Part shown: in pieces, positions 1-12,549 of the stretch
How the letters are laid out: every line of letters begins with the position of its first letter
Numbering within the stretch: position 1 is the stretch's first letter
NCBI GenBank assembly: GCA_905221605.1
Contig: CAJNDS010001791.1
Location: 162,501 to 226,500 of the forward strand
Source of the DNA: Symbiodinium natans
Taxonomy: Eukaryota; Sar; Dinophyceae; Suessiales; Symbiodiniaceae
Length of the DNA: 64,000 nucleotides
Direction: 5' to 3'
Translations under genes and position numbers: made by a program
Notes under the pieces: generated by a model
Database searches by the model: none
What the model was told of the DNA's origin: nothing
The model's input: only the letters and a program-made list of their open reading frames with translations

Positions 1-639
1 GTGGTGAGCGATGCTCGTACTTGGCTTCGAAGGAGGGTTGCAAAGAGGAGGGTTTCCCTGGGGTGTGTGTTGGAATCACGGAAGAAGAGCCACACCGTAC
101 GATGTCACCGCTAGGTTGTCGTGCCGCCGTGCAGGAGCGTTCTGGACAAAAAGGGGAGACCGCAGGTGACGATTCGGAGTTTGATCTAGTGCTGGCTGGT
201 GGCATTTGTGTGCACTGCGCCCGCGGTATCCCACCAACCCGACTTGCCACATTTCAGAAACTATCGCCATGCAGCTCAGGATCGTGGACCCTCCGAATTT
301 GGGAGTGGATCGCATGAGCGCACCCAAGGCCGGGATGACGTCTCTGCGCCATTTTGCCTCTTTTTGCTTCCATCTAGCCCGTTGCAAATGGGCTTTTGGA
401 GTTCCACACGATTCCAAAAAGGCGCTTCGGCACTATGAGTGGCTTGGCTGAGAGGTGATCGAGTTAACTAGTGTAGCTATTGCCAAGATATGCCAAGATG
501 TGCCAAGACAGACCTCCCTTTAAAATGATTCTAAAATATTCTAAATGAGGAAGCTGCTGAACTCCGCGGCTCTGCTCTGCGCCTCTCCGGGCTGGCTCTT
601 CGTGGCCTCCTGCACCTACAGCATCGGCCGGGGGGGATC

Positions 640-711
640 CCCATGCATCGCACCATGCATCGCACCATGCTGTATCGCATGCTGTATCATACTCATGTTG
701 TATCGCATCAA
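640..711. repeat. short imperfect tandem repeat, GCATCGCACCAT-like
   Basis: About 70 bases made of imperfect 11-15 bp units containing ATGCATCGCACC and ATGCTGTATCGC. The surrounding 1-1,120 interval holds no exon I can defend. A poly(C) run lies near 998-1,016. Confidence 0.5.
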
Positions 712-1127
712 GTTCCATGCAGGTCGCAGAGGGGTGTCGCAGCTGCTTTTGCAGTCAGCACAACCAAAAACATACCAAAAACTCCCGGAAAATGTATGTG
801 GGGAAGCCTCCATGTTACGTGTAATGGTGTAATGCGGTAGACGGACCACACGCGAGCATCCAAGCACGATAGGCGAGCGAGAGCTGAGCGGTGCGGCAAG
901 CCGTGCCCTGGCGATCAAAAGAGAGTCGCACACCTTGTCGCACAGCTGCAGGCTTCGGTTTGCGGAGTAGTGGACGCCTCGAGGCCAGTCTAGTCCCTCC
1001 CCCCCCCCCTCCCCCCAAACTTGTGAGTGTGTGGAGGCCGTGCTAAAGGACACCCGGATTTCTTCGGGACTGGCAGGTTGTCACAAGATTCTTCAGATTT
1101 GTCTCCTAAGTCCTAAGCAGCCTAAGC

Positions 1128-1238
1128 ATGTCAAGCCCTAAAGGTGCGCTGGCCTGGGCTCAGCGGGAGTACCGGCTGGTGGCCACAAGCCGCCAGGCCG
1201 TTGTCAACTTTGCGAGTTCAACGAAACCAGTCGCGTGA
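1128..1238 (+). CDS. short ORF or first-exon candidate
   Basis: A 36-codon ATG-initiated ORF beginning MSSPKGALAWAQREYRLV and ending in TGA. Its composition (alternating Ala/Arg/Val, good third-position GC) looks more coding than its surroundings, and it could be a first exon whose donor lies before the stop. No family is recognised. It is too short to be convincing on its own. Confidence 0.2.
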   Translation: MSSPKGALAWAQREYRLVATSRQAVVNFASSTKPVA

Positions 1239-1955
1239 ACAAGTAGGCACGGATTTCTACGGATTTCTGCGGAATTTCTGCGGTTTCTGTTTGGTCAGCT
1301 GCATGCCAAGACGAGAAGCACGTGTCGAAGCAATGGCCGCATCATGGAAATCGCATGGCCAGGCCGCCGATCATCCTGGCCATTTGATGTTGCCAGAGTC
1401 GCAGTACCTCAAAGGTCTGCTTCTTCACCTCCTCTAGAAGAGTAGAGGGCCCTTTTGCAATAAAGCGGGGAAGCTCGACATTGTTTCGCGAAGAAAAAAG
1501 AGAGCTCTCAAAGAGCCTCTCTCATGACCTCGAGAGATGTTCTCGAGAGATGTTCTCTGCCATTTGTGAGAGGCGAGCTCCTCGTTGCACTTGCGCCGCA
1601 GCTGGAGGCGCCTCCTTTCTTCACGTACGCGGCCCACATGAGCTGCGAACCCTGCAGCTCCAAACACGGCACCCGGACCCGCAGCTCTAGACCAGAAAGA
1701 AAGCGCCGCGTGCTCAGCAACAAAAAGAGAAGAGGCGCGGCTCTCTTCCGACTGCTTCCGGGCCACAGACCTGGCGAAGGCGTGTGGAGTGTTTCAGAGA
1801 GATTTACGGCTTAGCATCTCGGAGGATCTCGGAGGGCTTGGACCTCTTGAAAGGAGTGGCGTTCTGGGAGATGAACCTTGTAAACTCCCCACGATGCCTC
1901 ACAAGAATAGGGAGGGAGAGGACCTCCAAAAATCGGCACAAAGCCCGCCTTCCCG

Positions 1956-4900
1956 CAAGGTCTGCCGAGCCTACAGCGCCCTGCGCTTCCACGACGCAGC
2001 TCACGTCTCTGTGCTCGTCGCCTGCTGCAAGTCCACCCTGAGCGAGGCGCGGAGTGACCAGGCAGAGACCTTCGCCCGTTTCCTTAGTTTACTCTCTGCG
2101 CAGGGGAGGGTCGTGTCGCGGGCGCAGCGGGCCGATGCAGGATGGTGTTTTTTCTTGCCAGTGGCAGAGGGGCTGAGGGCACCGGTTGAGGCGACTCATG
2201 CGCTGTAAGCCAGGGCTTGGCATCCGCAAGTCTTGCATGGGCCTGGTTGTAAAAGGTCCCCGTGCCCTGTGCCTTCACTCGTCTGACAAACAGCAGTCGG
2301 CTAAGAGGAAAAGCCCCGCTTCGCCCCAACATGGTTGCTTCTCGCCTATATCCAATAGCAATGAGGGAGTGAAGAATTTGGGCTGTTAGGCTGCTAGGCT
2401 TTGAGCCTGTTGTGTGTGGGTGTTTTTTCATGGTTTGCACCATCAGAACCGACGTGGCACGGGAAAACCCATGGAAAAGCCAGAGAGTCGGAGGCCTCGG
2501 CCGCTGACTTGTCGCACCTCGTGGTGGCAGCGGTGGCCGGTGGCGTGGAGGGCGCCGAGGGGCTTATCAAGGAGGTGGGGCAAGCGCTTCGAGTGTGACG
2601 GGTCATGAAGGAACGGGGAAAGAGCACGATATAGCCCCATCAGCAGGTGCTTCGCGGCACTTCTAAGGCACCCCAAAGTCTGCCAATATCATGCAACAGC
2701 ACGCCTTTGCAGGCTGCTTTGCTGGCAACCGAGCAGGCTTCGTTCATGCTGCCATACGAGCAGCTTGGATCTGAAAATCATGACTGTCGGTGCAACACCA
2801 GGATCACATTTTCCCAAAGCACAACAGACTTAAACTTTCTTTGCAGCCAGCTATGTGGGAGCGAAAAAACCCTAAACCTTAAACCCCTTTTTGCGAGGCT
2901 TGGGCTCACTGCAATCACCTTCGGACCCACTGCAGCCGACTTCCTCGCCAAGAGCCCTTCGCAGCTCTGAGCGCGAAATGGGGATTTCCGAAATTCGGGG
3001 TACCTTCTTGGGGTCCTACTATTTGGGGTCCGTATTTGCAAGGGTCCCTGATTCTCGTAAACCCCCAGCCCAAATTCTCCGATTTTTTCTGTTACCGGAG
3101 TGTTTGGGAGTGGCGTTTAGAGCTGGCTTAATAGCCTTTTGAGCGTTTTGACGGGCTCTCAGGGCCCCTGGGCCTTATGTGCTCCGAGGAGTGACCTTGC
3201 GGCCATGGAGGCAGCAGTGGCGCCAAAGCCTCGGCCGCGGGGGGAAGAATGCGAAATCTCGTTGCTCAAAGGCTCAAAGGACTTAATTGCCATTGCTTCA
3301 TTCATCATGGATGCCACGATGTGCCTTGCTGGTGACTTCTAGTGCTTGTCTTCGCAGGTTCTCTCAATTCGTTATTGCTTCCCTGGCACTGGGCATGCGA
3401 GCACATATGTATGACTGCTTCGGTGGGGGTTCAATGGACCTCAAGACCAGCAGTTCCACGAGCAGCGAAAGCTAGGCTTAATTGGATACAAGAAGTGCGA
3501 TGAAACCGGCGTACACACCGACACATAAGATAAAGCTTTGCGGCCAGGTCGGCGGAGCTCCTCCACGCCCTTGGCCGCGCTGCCGGTTCGGCAGCACACA
3601 GGCTGCAAGCGAACCAGGCACTGCTGGTGATTTGCCATGACGATGGAAGACGACTGGGGATCAAAAGGCGCTTCCCGTATCAGCCCGATAAGACAGCCCT
3701 TTTGGTGCAGGTGAGCGCTGTTCTGGAGGGGTGCACCAGGCTGGGTGGGCAATGGACTCCCGGCCGTCGGCACGAAAACAGCTGGCGAGTCCATGCTTCG
3801 TATTCCCCACGAGGAGTCATACCATGTCATACCCACACCACAAATCCAATGAGCATCCCATGAGGACTTCGCCGCCTGTCCTCTGGGGTGTTGTGTTGCG
3901 GTCGTGCTTCGGCGTTGGCAGTGCGGGTAGCGAAAAAAAACTCCATGAGGTGACCCAAAAAGGAGCCTAGACCCGTGAGAACCCGAGACCTTCTTCCCGG
4001 TCTTCCGTCCCAGTTGGCATCTCGGCCTCCCTGCGGGGCCTCTGCTGGCGCTGGCCTCTGCGGCTCAAGCGGCGCCGGCTCACCCGGCGGCTGCCACTTC
4101 GTGGCCGGCCGTCAATTTGCGGCCTCAACTCTTTTTGTTTCTTTACAAGTTTTGGTTCTTGAGAGTCCTGCCTCCTTGGTGTTGCCAATATGCCGTTGTG
4201 TAGAGATGTTGCACTTGAGATGTTGTGTGGAAAGAACCTGAACGTGAGGGCTCTGCAGGTTTTGTTCGCGGTGCCCGCTTGCTTTTTTTGGCTTTTGACT
4301 TGACGTGTTGAGAATTTCCCCAGGCTGCGCTGCCTCGCAGAGCTGCTGCCCGTCGGGGGGCCCGGAGATCCCCTGCGGAGAGTTCGTTCGATAAAGTGCG
4401 CGTTGGAGAAAGTGTCTGGAAAGAAGAACCTGATGAACCTGACAGTTGCGGGGGGAGGGGAGGCAACCCTAAACCCTAAATCCCAAAGAGTTTTGTTGTA
4501 CAGGTTTTCGTAGGCTCTTGCTTGCCCGTCTTATCTTGGACACAAGTAGCCCGCCCATAATGGGCCCGCAACCTGAAGGTCCAGCCAAGGCAAGTCTAAG
4601 GCAAGTCTAAGGTCGGGGTTCTTGGTTGAGTGGAAGTCTTGGGTGTATACTGTTGCTCGTGTCCTCTCACGAGATTGACCTGCTGGAGCCTTGCCTGTGC
4701 TAGTGCGAGAGTCGAAACTCTAGGAGTTTGGGGAGGTCGCTCCTGCACCTGAGAAGCGGCTTCGTTCCCGCTTTTCGCGCGGAGGCTTCTGCTGCCGAGC
4801 GGCAGCCCGAGGACGCGCGGCCAAAGCCCCAGGCCCCAGTTTGATTAACAAAAACAGCAAGCTGGTGTTTCTGGGTGTTTCTGGAGTTTATTTGGCCTAT

Positions 4901-5889
4901 AGACGGCCAGAACAGTCAGAAAGAGGCTTTGGAGAAAGCCTTGGCGCCTCAGTACCGTGACATACGAGAAAAGTGCTGGCGAGTACTTTGGGGCGGGTTT
5001 CGGAGAGGGCTTGTTTGCGCCTTTGCGCTGGCAGGGCCCTCTTCGCGCGGATGCGGTGCAGGTGCCACAATGGCACTAGGGCTAGGGGCGCTGCAGCCGC
5101 AAGATGTCGTTGAGCTTGCTGTGGAGATGCAAGAGCAAATTGCAACTGCAACTACACACAGTGCGTGTGGGTTTCGGATGTTTTCGCTTTTTGTGGAGGC
5201 TTCTGGGTTCCACGCAGAGACGCGATGAGACACGTGGAAGAGTGGAACATAGTGGAGCGCTCGTCTTGCGTGAGTCCTGTGCAGGCCGCGTCGGCGGAAG
5301 CAGAGGTCGGAACAGTCACTTGAGTTCGGGGCTGCTGTTCAAAGTTGGTCCAAGTCACCAGCATACATGATCAGACCTCGTTTCCTTATAACCCTTCTCG
5401 TGGGGCTTGGGACTGGTTGCCCTTTTCTGAGGCTGTGAGGCTGCATGTTGCTGTTGCTGCTTCTTGCTCTAGGGACTGATGGCCACCAGCAATCAGAGAG
5501 CAATTGAGCACAACATGCAAGAACATGTGTGGTCATCCCGAGAGTCATCCCAACAAGAGACATCTGTGGCTGTCTGAAACCAGCTGCAACTGCCTTGAGA
5601 GGAAGCCCCGCAAGTCTCCAAGTAAGCAGCTTAAAGGCCCATGATTGGAGCCATGGAGGCGGCTGCCAAGGTCCTGCAGATCTTCGGAAGCCCGTTGTGC
5701 ACGTATCGAGGGGCAAAAGAACCATTACCCGATTGGCTTTTGCGAGTTTTGGGGAAGGGGCAAGGGGGGAAGGGCAGGGGCAATATGCCGCAAATGCCCT
5801 TAGCTTGAGCGTTGCAAGCCAAGGAGATGAACCTCTGAGCATCGCGCAGCTTCGCGGCGTCTTGCAGCGAGTTGCCGCTGGGCAAAGAT
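1956..5889 (+). CDS. candidate exons of an alpha-helical repeat-type protein
   Basis: Several separated + strand stretches read as GC-rich, amphipathic, Ala/Leu-rich helices. One at about 1,960-2,060 begins VCRAYSALRFHDAAHVSVLV and stops before a possible GC donor (CAG|GCAGAG). Others lie at about 2,490-2,598 (ADLSHLVVAAVAGGVEGAEG), 3,530-3,610 (FAARSAELLHALGRAA), 5,090-5,150 (LQPQDVVELAVEMQ) and 5,800-5,885 (PLSIAQLRGVLQRVAAG). The paired-helix look resembles organellar RNA-binding repeat proteins (OPR or heptatricopeptide type), but I see no diagnostic motif or terminal RAP domain. Exon borders and membership of one gene are inference. The DNA between these pieces shows nothing else recognisable, apart from an AACCCTAAACCCTAAA telomere-like scrap near 4,466-4,482. 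Confidence 0.25.
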
Positions 5890-5899
5890 AACCATGCAG

Positions 5900-8020
5900 T
5901 GATGTGGTGTAAGTGCAAGCCTCTGCTAGCCGCTAGCTGTGAGAGGAAAAAGTGCATTGTGAGGGTGAGGACGCAGCGGTCGATGATGACTCCATGCGCC
6001 TCATGCTGGAGCACGTGCCCTGCCCTAACCATAGAAGGCTTCCAGAGCCTGGCTGTGCGATGTGCAAGGAATCGACTCGTTCCAACCACCTTCTTTTATG
6101 AATTGCTTGAATGCTTCCGTATTGCCTTCGAACGAAGCCTGCTTTACAGAAACAGCAACCCGCCGCTGGGGAAAAAAAAAAAACCCCCCCCCCCCCCCCC
6201 CAAAGCTCGAAAGCTGGAAGGCCGGACAGCCGTCCGAGGATGCGGAGCTCGCCCTTGGGCCAAAAGCAGAAGAGTCAAGGGATGTCAAGGGGTGGTCCCA
6301 AAGCACTCATCGCGCGGCATCATCAGCGAAGGGCGTGTCACGACTCAGAAACAAGTGTTAGGACCGTCAGGACCTGAAAGGGTTCGAGAAGGCCTTGCGT
6401 CCGAGGCATCATTTTTTCTAGTCGGGCATGGAGAGTCAGGGGAAGTGTGCTGTTGAAGATCGTCTCAGATCAACATTGCGCAAAGTCCACGATTCTTGTG
6501 TCGTGATGTTCAAAAGAGTGTTGCAGGGCCACGCTCCGTGTCAGAGAGGTCATTCGCACTTTGGGGACGAACGTGGGCCCACAGTCCAGACGACCATCAG
6601 ACAATCGAGGTCAACATTGCGAAAAGTGTGGCCGGGCCATTATGTTCTGAAGAACCACAACAATTCCTCAAGATAAGCCGCCTGCGGGGGTGCACACATA
6701 CATCTAGATATACGCTGACAATGTTTCACGACACGAAGACACGACCTGAGGCATGACACACAAGACCAAGACATGACACCATCCGACCGACACAGACACA
6801 GACACGAGATGAGGACGCGATGAGACACGACATGAGCACGCACGCGTGCCAGGACACGACACGGGAATACCCGAGCTAGAGGACGTGCAGAGGTGAGACT
6901 CAGAACCGAGCCGAGTCCAAAAGCCGGGACACGCAACTGCAAAGCGCCCAGCGCGTTTGACGTGGAGAAAACAAGTCGAGGCTCCAAAAGCGAACGCAAC
7001 CTCGACACGCACGATCTTTGTGACGATCAGCACTTCGGAGACCAGATGTGCTTTAGCGAGCTGGGTTTGCAAGGTGATGCGAGGGGCCGTGACCGAGCAT
7101 TCGAGGAAAAAGACCTTCCGAGGCTCGGATTCCCGACTTCTGCAACTTCCTCTTCGACCGCTGCTTGGGACACCCCTTCCGCGGAGACCCTCGGCCGGAT
7201 GGCGAGAGCCAATGGTGTCAGCAAAATCAGCTTGTTCAGAGGTGGGATGCAGAGGAAAGCTTTTCGGAGTCTCAGGAAAGTGTTGCCTTCAGAATGCCCT
7301 CCGAGTGCCCTTCCACAGCGCTAGCTCAGGTCAGCGTCGCGCACTTGCGTGACTCCCTTCTTCCCGAGGCAAGGCCATGCAACGAAGCAAAATGGAGCCT
7401 CTTCAATGAGTTGCTACACGTTGTGTTGCGCCGCGCCGTAGCCGGTCAGCGGCCAGCCAAGAGGCCGCAGCTTTTTCATTTGCCCTTTCATGATTATGCA
7501 ATAATTTTAACTTTGGGCAAAAGAAAGGGGGAAACTCTGCTGAGCCGCCTAAAAGGCCCTTTCCATGGTGGCTCTCCGCACCGGCTGCTTTTCACTTGTC
7601 AGGTGGAGCGCTGTGGGTTACGCAGCGATGCGCGTGTCTATGAGATTGAGCAGCTTGACTGCAACCCCTTTGCGGTTTTTCAATCCCAAGACCACCTCTC
7701 TGTTGTCGTTCACATTTTGGATTCTTTGAACTGCCTGATTTTGTCGGTAGAGTGGCGATGTCGGACTCGAAGGCCGAGGGTTCAGGGTGTTTTTGCAGGG
7801 CTTCCAAAGCCGCAGTGCGGCGCACCTCACCGCCATCTGCACCTGCAAACCGTTGCAAGTTCGCGGGAACTTGCTGTTGCCACCAGGCTAGCAGGTGCCA
7901 ACAATTGTTGCCGAACCGAAACGGCGCAGGCCTCACGTCATCCGGCCTAAGGGGGCTGCTGTCCGATGCCTACGAGATGGTAGGAGCCGCTGGGAAATGG
8001 ACTAGGGGTTGATGCCAGCG
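5900..8020. other. no confident gene; mixed non-coding sequence
   Basis: Open frames here are short and overlap on both strands. A short stretch at about 5,970-6,025 (DDDSMRLMLEHVPCPN) could be an exon. An A(n)C(18) homopolymer pair lies at 6,171-6,201. The stretch 6,700-6,880 is ACACGAC-rich low complexity. I recognise no family. Confidence 0.4.
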
Positions 8021-8022
8021 TG

Positions 8023-8496
8023 CTAAGTGTGAGCGGACCATAGATCCGAAGATTGATGTATAGAATTACGTATAAGATCTTGTAACACATGAGCTTTCTG
8101 TATCATATGAATGGTGATGGCCCTAAGCGTCGCGAAGCTGACCGGGAAGTCTCTAGTTTTCTCTGAATTTCGGGGGGAAGTCCGGGGTTGAAGCCTCTTG
8201 AATGCTGCAGCAGGATGGGCGCAGCATATGTCGACAGCATCTTCGGACGCCAGAATGCGGGAGGCAGCAGACCACGGCTCTATCAGAATCACATTCGGAG
8301 AATCTCCAGAAGTGTTCTCTGTCAAGGTGCCGCCTACATGCTGAGCTACACTTGGGGCTACAAGGCGAGGGCAGATGGTCGACGACAGTTCTGTCATCAC
8401 CCCAGTGTAGCTGCTCCCGTGCCCGCTTTCGGCAGATGTACCCAAACCTCCCGCTGTCATGTGTCCCCGTGTGATCCCTTGCGCGTCGCCTTGCAT
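8023..8496 (-). CDS. minus-strand ORF of unknown function
   Basis: A 157-codon minus-strand frame. The part near 8,180-8,310 reads as plausible protein (PWSAASRILASEDAVDICCA). I recognise no domain. It lies in the same orientation as the minus-strand ORFs at 9.9-10.5 kb, and the three could be exons of one minus-strand gene or remnants of a mobile element. No reverse transcriptase or transposase motif is visible. Chance remains a real alternative. Confidence 0.2.
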   Translation of the reverse strand: MQGDAQGITRGHMTAGGLGTSAESGHGSSYTGVMTELSSTICPRLVAPSVAQHVGGTLTENTSGDSPNVILIEPWSAASRILASEDAVDICCAHPAAAFKRLQPRTSPRNSEKTRDFPVSFATLRAITIHMIQKAHVLQDLIRNSIHQSSDLWSAHT

Positions 8497-8699
8497 CGCC
8501 CCATCTCTTGCTGCATATTGCGGCTCAAGAAAAGCCTTGAGCCGTCACCGGCCTTCTCTTTCTATTGGCGGGTTCTGCTGGAGAGGCGCATGCTCCGGGG
8601 GTCACTGTTGGTCCTGTTCGTCAAACTCCGACACTTCCCCTCACTGACAAAAACCTCGTGCGGTGAAGGAAAGCAGCGCCCTGTGTCAGATGGCTGATG

Positions 8700-9278
8700 T
8701 CCAGACCAAAGCCGCGGCATTTATTGCTGCAACTCGGCCTGGTCCAACGCGAACCATATCATGCAAGACCCTTGCCACTTGTAGCTGCCATTTTAGCGGC
8801 TCTTAGGCTGCATGCCTTTCGACTCACAAATCATGTATGTTCAGCCATGTGGTCTGCTCAAGAAAGGTGACTGTGCAGCGTGCGTGCCACAACTCCTTCA
8901 TCGAGTGGGCCAAGGGCGATTCGCCACACGTGCTTTGGCGATAACCATGATCGTGCTCGAACTATGTTCTGACAAACGATGTTCATGAGATAGTCGGCTG
9001 CGGCAGCACGATTCTTTTACCATGTTGATGTTTCTTCATGTGAGCGCCTGCCAAAATTATGTTTCTTGAAGCCAGTACTACGGTGGACACGAGTTATTGC
9101 GAACATCAGTAAACCATGGAAAGCGATATGGGCCCCACCTAAGCCGATAACCTTAGTTACCACATTTCAACCTGTTTTGCTTGATGTGGTCCCGCATGTA
9201 AAGCGATATGGGCCCCACGTAAAGCGATAACGTGGTATCCCGCGACCTCGCACCGTGTAAAGTAATTTTGTCCGTCGC
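8700..9278. repeat. gene-free stretch with an 18-bp direct repeat
   Basis: No exon candidate is seen. The 18-mer AAGCGATATGGGCCCCAC occurs exactly at 9,121-9,138 and 9,201-9,218, and each copy is followed by a related GATAAC-containing tail. The two copies are 80 bp apart. Confidence 0.6.
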
Positions 9279-9880
9279 TCATGTGCTTGCTGTGCAGCTT
9301 GTTCGAGAACCAAGCCAACCGTTCCCGTTGCTAGTTACAACCAAGCATTTCAAACTTCGGAAGGCGACAAAGAGGGGGTAACACAAACATCTGCCCTGAG
9401 AGTTGCACTGCTTGAGCTTTCCGAGGCCAAGTACACCGTGTCCAGCGTGATCTTCGTTGCGCAAATCATCTGCGTGACTCCGATGATAATGCGAAGCCAT
9501 GGTTATGCTTTTTGAGGGGGAGACTGGAGAAGTTCCCCTGAGGGAGGTGGGGGATGTGGGGGGGGGGGGGGGGGGGTTGGGGGGTCGTGGCACTCCGATG
9601 GCCACTGTCGAGGTTGTCATTGGCTGGACTTTGGCCCACAGCACTGGTGGGAAAGAAGACTTGAAGAAGTGCTTCGATGTCCGAGACTGAGGTTGAGCCA
9701 TTGAGAGCGTCAAAGTTTACCGAATCTAGTCCATCTTTGTCCAAAGGTGGGAAACCTGACGAAGTTCTTCCACATTGGCCTCATCTATGCCTTGGGAGAC
9801 ATCTTTGAGATGGAGTCCGTGAACTATATCGAGCCTGGAGCTATGTTTGGAGATTTTCCTTGGTCGGGGTTAGGATGTCG

Positions 9881-10541
9881 CTAGTCGTCATCTCCGTGGA
9901 TTAACACCCAATTCATTCTTACTAGTTTTGGCCATTGGTGCTGGATCTCTCTGTTTTTGAGATTGGGGGGCTTTTCGTGATGAAGGATGTTACCATAGGC
10001 TGCAATGTGTGCGGAATCCCAGGATTCCTCCACGTACACGGTGCTGTCCCAGTCAAAGCTCATCATCACAGCGACACTGATGTGGCTCCTGGATGGCTTC
10101 CTTTCTGCGCTAAAACGGTAGGAGTTCCGGTGCTTCCTCGGCTTCCACTTGGTTTCCAGTAGCTCAGTAGGGAATCTCTCTTTCACTTCTGTTTGCTGGC
10201 CTCGTTGTCCGGTGTGTGAGGCTCCGCCCAGAGCGTCATGCAGTGGTTCATCCTCTTTACGACTTCCTCGGGCATGCTCGAGCATCTCAGAGTTGACCGG
10301 GGTGGCGGCTTCGCCGTTCTCTGCTAGGGTCTGCACATGTCTGCCTGGGACCCTATTCCTACGCTGCGCATCTCCGTTTGCACCGTTCTTTTTGAGTCCG
10401 ACTGAGTTCTTCTGACAGCTTTTCTCTCAGACGCCCAGGTATGTTTTGGTGGGAAAGGCCAAGGGTGGAGCCATGACCTTCAGCGTCTTCGGCGTTTGCC
10501 TTGCTTTGGTCAAGGCGCCAGGGAAGGGTATGCCGGGCCAT
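9881..10541 (-). CDS. minus-strand ORF pair of unknown function
   Basis: Read on the minus strand, 10,541 to about 10,360 encodes a 60-residue charged segment starting MARHTLPWRLDQSKANAEDA. An overlapping frame from 10,336 to 9,881 continues for 151 residues and contains the aromatic stretch VAVMMSFDWDSTVYVEESWD. The two frames would join through a frameshift or a short intron around 10,360-10,400. A third minus-strand frame lies at 9,466-9,744 and ends in a proline run translated from a poly(G) tract. No family is recognised. This is the only place in the window where the minus strand looks better than the plus strand. Confidence 0.3.
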
Positions 10542-11111
10542 CTAGGCAATACGGGGCGATAGGCAGCGATCCCGAACCCGAGCCCTGGAAAAGCAGTAAG
10601 GAAGCGTCAGTGTGCCCAAAGCTATCCGGTGGGTGAACTCTGGAGCGACAGTGCGTGACCTTGAGAGGTCATGATTAGCTGCTATGTGGCTGCGCCTTGG
10701 CAAGTCGTGTGCTCTTTGCTGTCAGGAAGACCCCCAAATGGTCCAAGGATTTTGGTGCACTCCTAGGCAGCTTACATGCCTAATGCCATCTAAAGCTGTG
10801 CGTGCTCGGCCTTGTGGAGGCCAATCTCAGCCCACTTGACTGCATGGGTTTTGGGCATCCGCAAAACACAGAGCCCACCATCACAGAGTCAGGCACTGAG
10901 GCACTGGAAGGCCCTAAAGTCAGGTCCTGAACACCAAAGCGCTGAAGCGGGACAGCAACCCCTTTCCGGTGCAGCGCCTGGGCTGCGCGTTGTGCCGACG
11001 GTGTTGTGGGCCCCATGCGGATTTCACCTTTCACCCCATCACCAGCGTCCATATGCGTCCATTGTCCGTTCCCTTCTGTCCCTTCCATTTTTCGGAAAGA
11101 GCCGAGTCCAC

Positions 11112-12530
11112 CTACCTGAGGTTCTCTTGCCTCAAGGTCTCCTGGGCCATGGCCAGTCTGGTCTACATGGTCGTGAAGGACTTGAGAGAGCTCTTCTTGG
11201 CTGCGGTTAATTCTCTATCTTCCGTGCCTGCGAAGGATGGCATCTTGGGCGATGGTATGTTTGGTGAGTGGACGCACCGCCGCTCTTCGCATTTTTTTGG
11301 ACTAGGGTGACTGGCCTCGGTGGTGTGATGTCCCAGGACATCCCTAACATGAGAGTAGGAAGAGTCGCTGGTGCAACAGGGAACAGAGAAAAAGCGTTTC
11401 GAGGAAAGCAACAAACAACAGGTATACTTCCCCTTCTCTCAGGCACGGTGGTCCTCGTCTTCTGCGGTTTCATTCTGAAGCGGCTCGGTGAGACTTTGTA
11501 CTATGCAGAGAATAAGGCAAAGCTGTGCAAAATCTTGCTACGTGGAGTTATCCTGCTCTGGCTCTTGGGCCGTCGCTCTCTTCGGCTTTGGGCTGTGACG
11601 AGCCGTTGCCATTTACATATGTGGGACCCGTACCACAGACTGATGCTTTCTTATCAGCGAGTGAGTGTGTGTGAAGGCTCATGCCTGAGAAGAGGGAGCA
11701 GGGAGCGCTTGGCGCGCGTCAACTCGGAGTGGCAGCCATTGGCAGCCTAGGACGCTCTTCAATCAGTACCTGCTCAAGGTCCTGGACGCCATCTGGAAGA
11801 ACATCAGTGAGGCCGAGGGTTCGAGGCAGTTCGAGGGTTCGTAGGTTCGTAGTGCGCGAGGCCGAAAGCCCCATGTAAACATGCGGGCAACGCGGGCATT
11901 TCGGGCAATGCGGGCAGTGCGGGCTTTGTCTCACATGGTGAGGCGATTGGCGTGATCCTCGTGTACTTTGGGCGCGTGATGTTCTTGGGAGGGAAGTGCC
12001 CTGTTGACTTAAGGAGCTGGGAGAGCAATGGAAAGTAAGGGCAGCAACATTATGTCATTCTGCTTGTGTTGAAGTGTTTCTGGATAGTCCTGTAGGTATA
12101 GGCCATGTCGCCATGTCCTTACGCCTCACTGCGCTCACTCGGCAACGCAAGTAGCAGCTTACGACAGCAGCTTTGTCTTGGAATTGTGTTGCTTCTGCGT
12201 CTTTCGTGGGTCCCTCACGTATTGGGGACCGGGCCAGGTACGACCCCACCGTTTTCAATGCTGGTGTGACGGTCGTGCTCGCTTGCATTGCGTATGTCCT
12301 TTCCAAGGACCTGCAAAGAAGTGCCAGTTGAGAATCTGGGAGGGTGAGTAAATTTAGTAAAAGGCTAGCAATTGTGCAACTCTTGGGCTTGCCAGTCGAA
12401 GGGTCGGTTCGCGGCGTTGCACCCGCTCGAGTCTTTGCAGATGCCATGCAGCGTGTCATGTTCTTTACAGTTCGTGGTGTGCTGGGACTTTCAGGGGCAG
12501 ATCCAGGAAAGTTGCTGTGATTCTGCATAC
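11112..12530 (+). CDS. candidate exons of a polytopic membrane protein
   Basis: Five short + strand stretches read as hydrophobic or amphipathic segments. They are about 11,140-11,215 (VSWAMASLVYMVVKDLRELF), 11,446-11,487 (TVVLVFCGFILKRLG), 11,751-11,810 (TLFNQYLLKVLDAIWKNI, flanked by AG|G and a GTGAGG donor), 11,938-11,990 (GEAIGVILVYFGRVMFLG) and 12,238-12,310 (TVFNAGVTVVLACIAYVLSK). A last piece lies at about 12,430-12,500 (DAMQRVMFFTVRGVLGL). The order of membrane helices followed by a cytoplasmic helix faintly recalls the end of choline-transporter-like proteins, but I cannot confirm that. Exon borders are only partly resolved. The stretch 11,881-11,927 is a 9-bp GCGGGCAAT-like repeat in the intervening DNA. 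Confidence 0.3.
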
Positions 12531-12549
12531 ATTCTGGAAGGAGGCCAAG

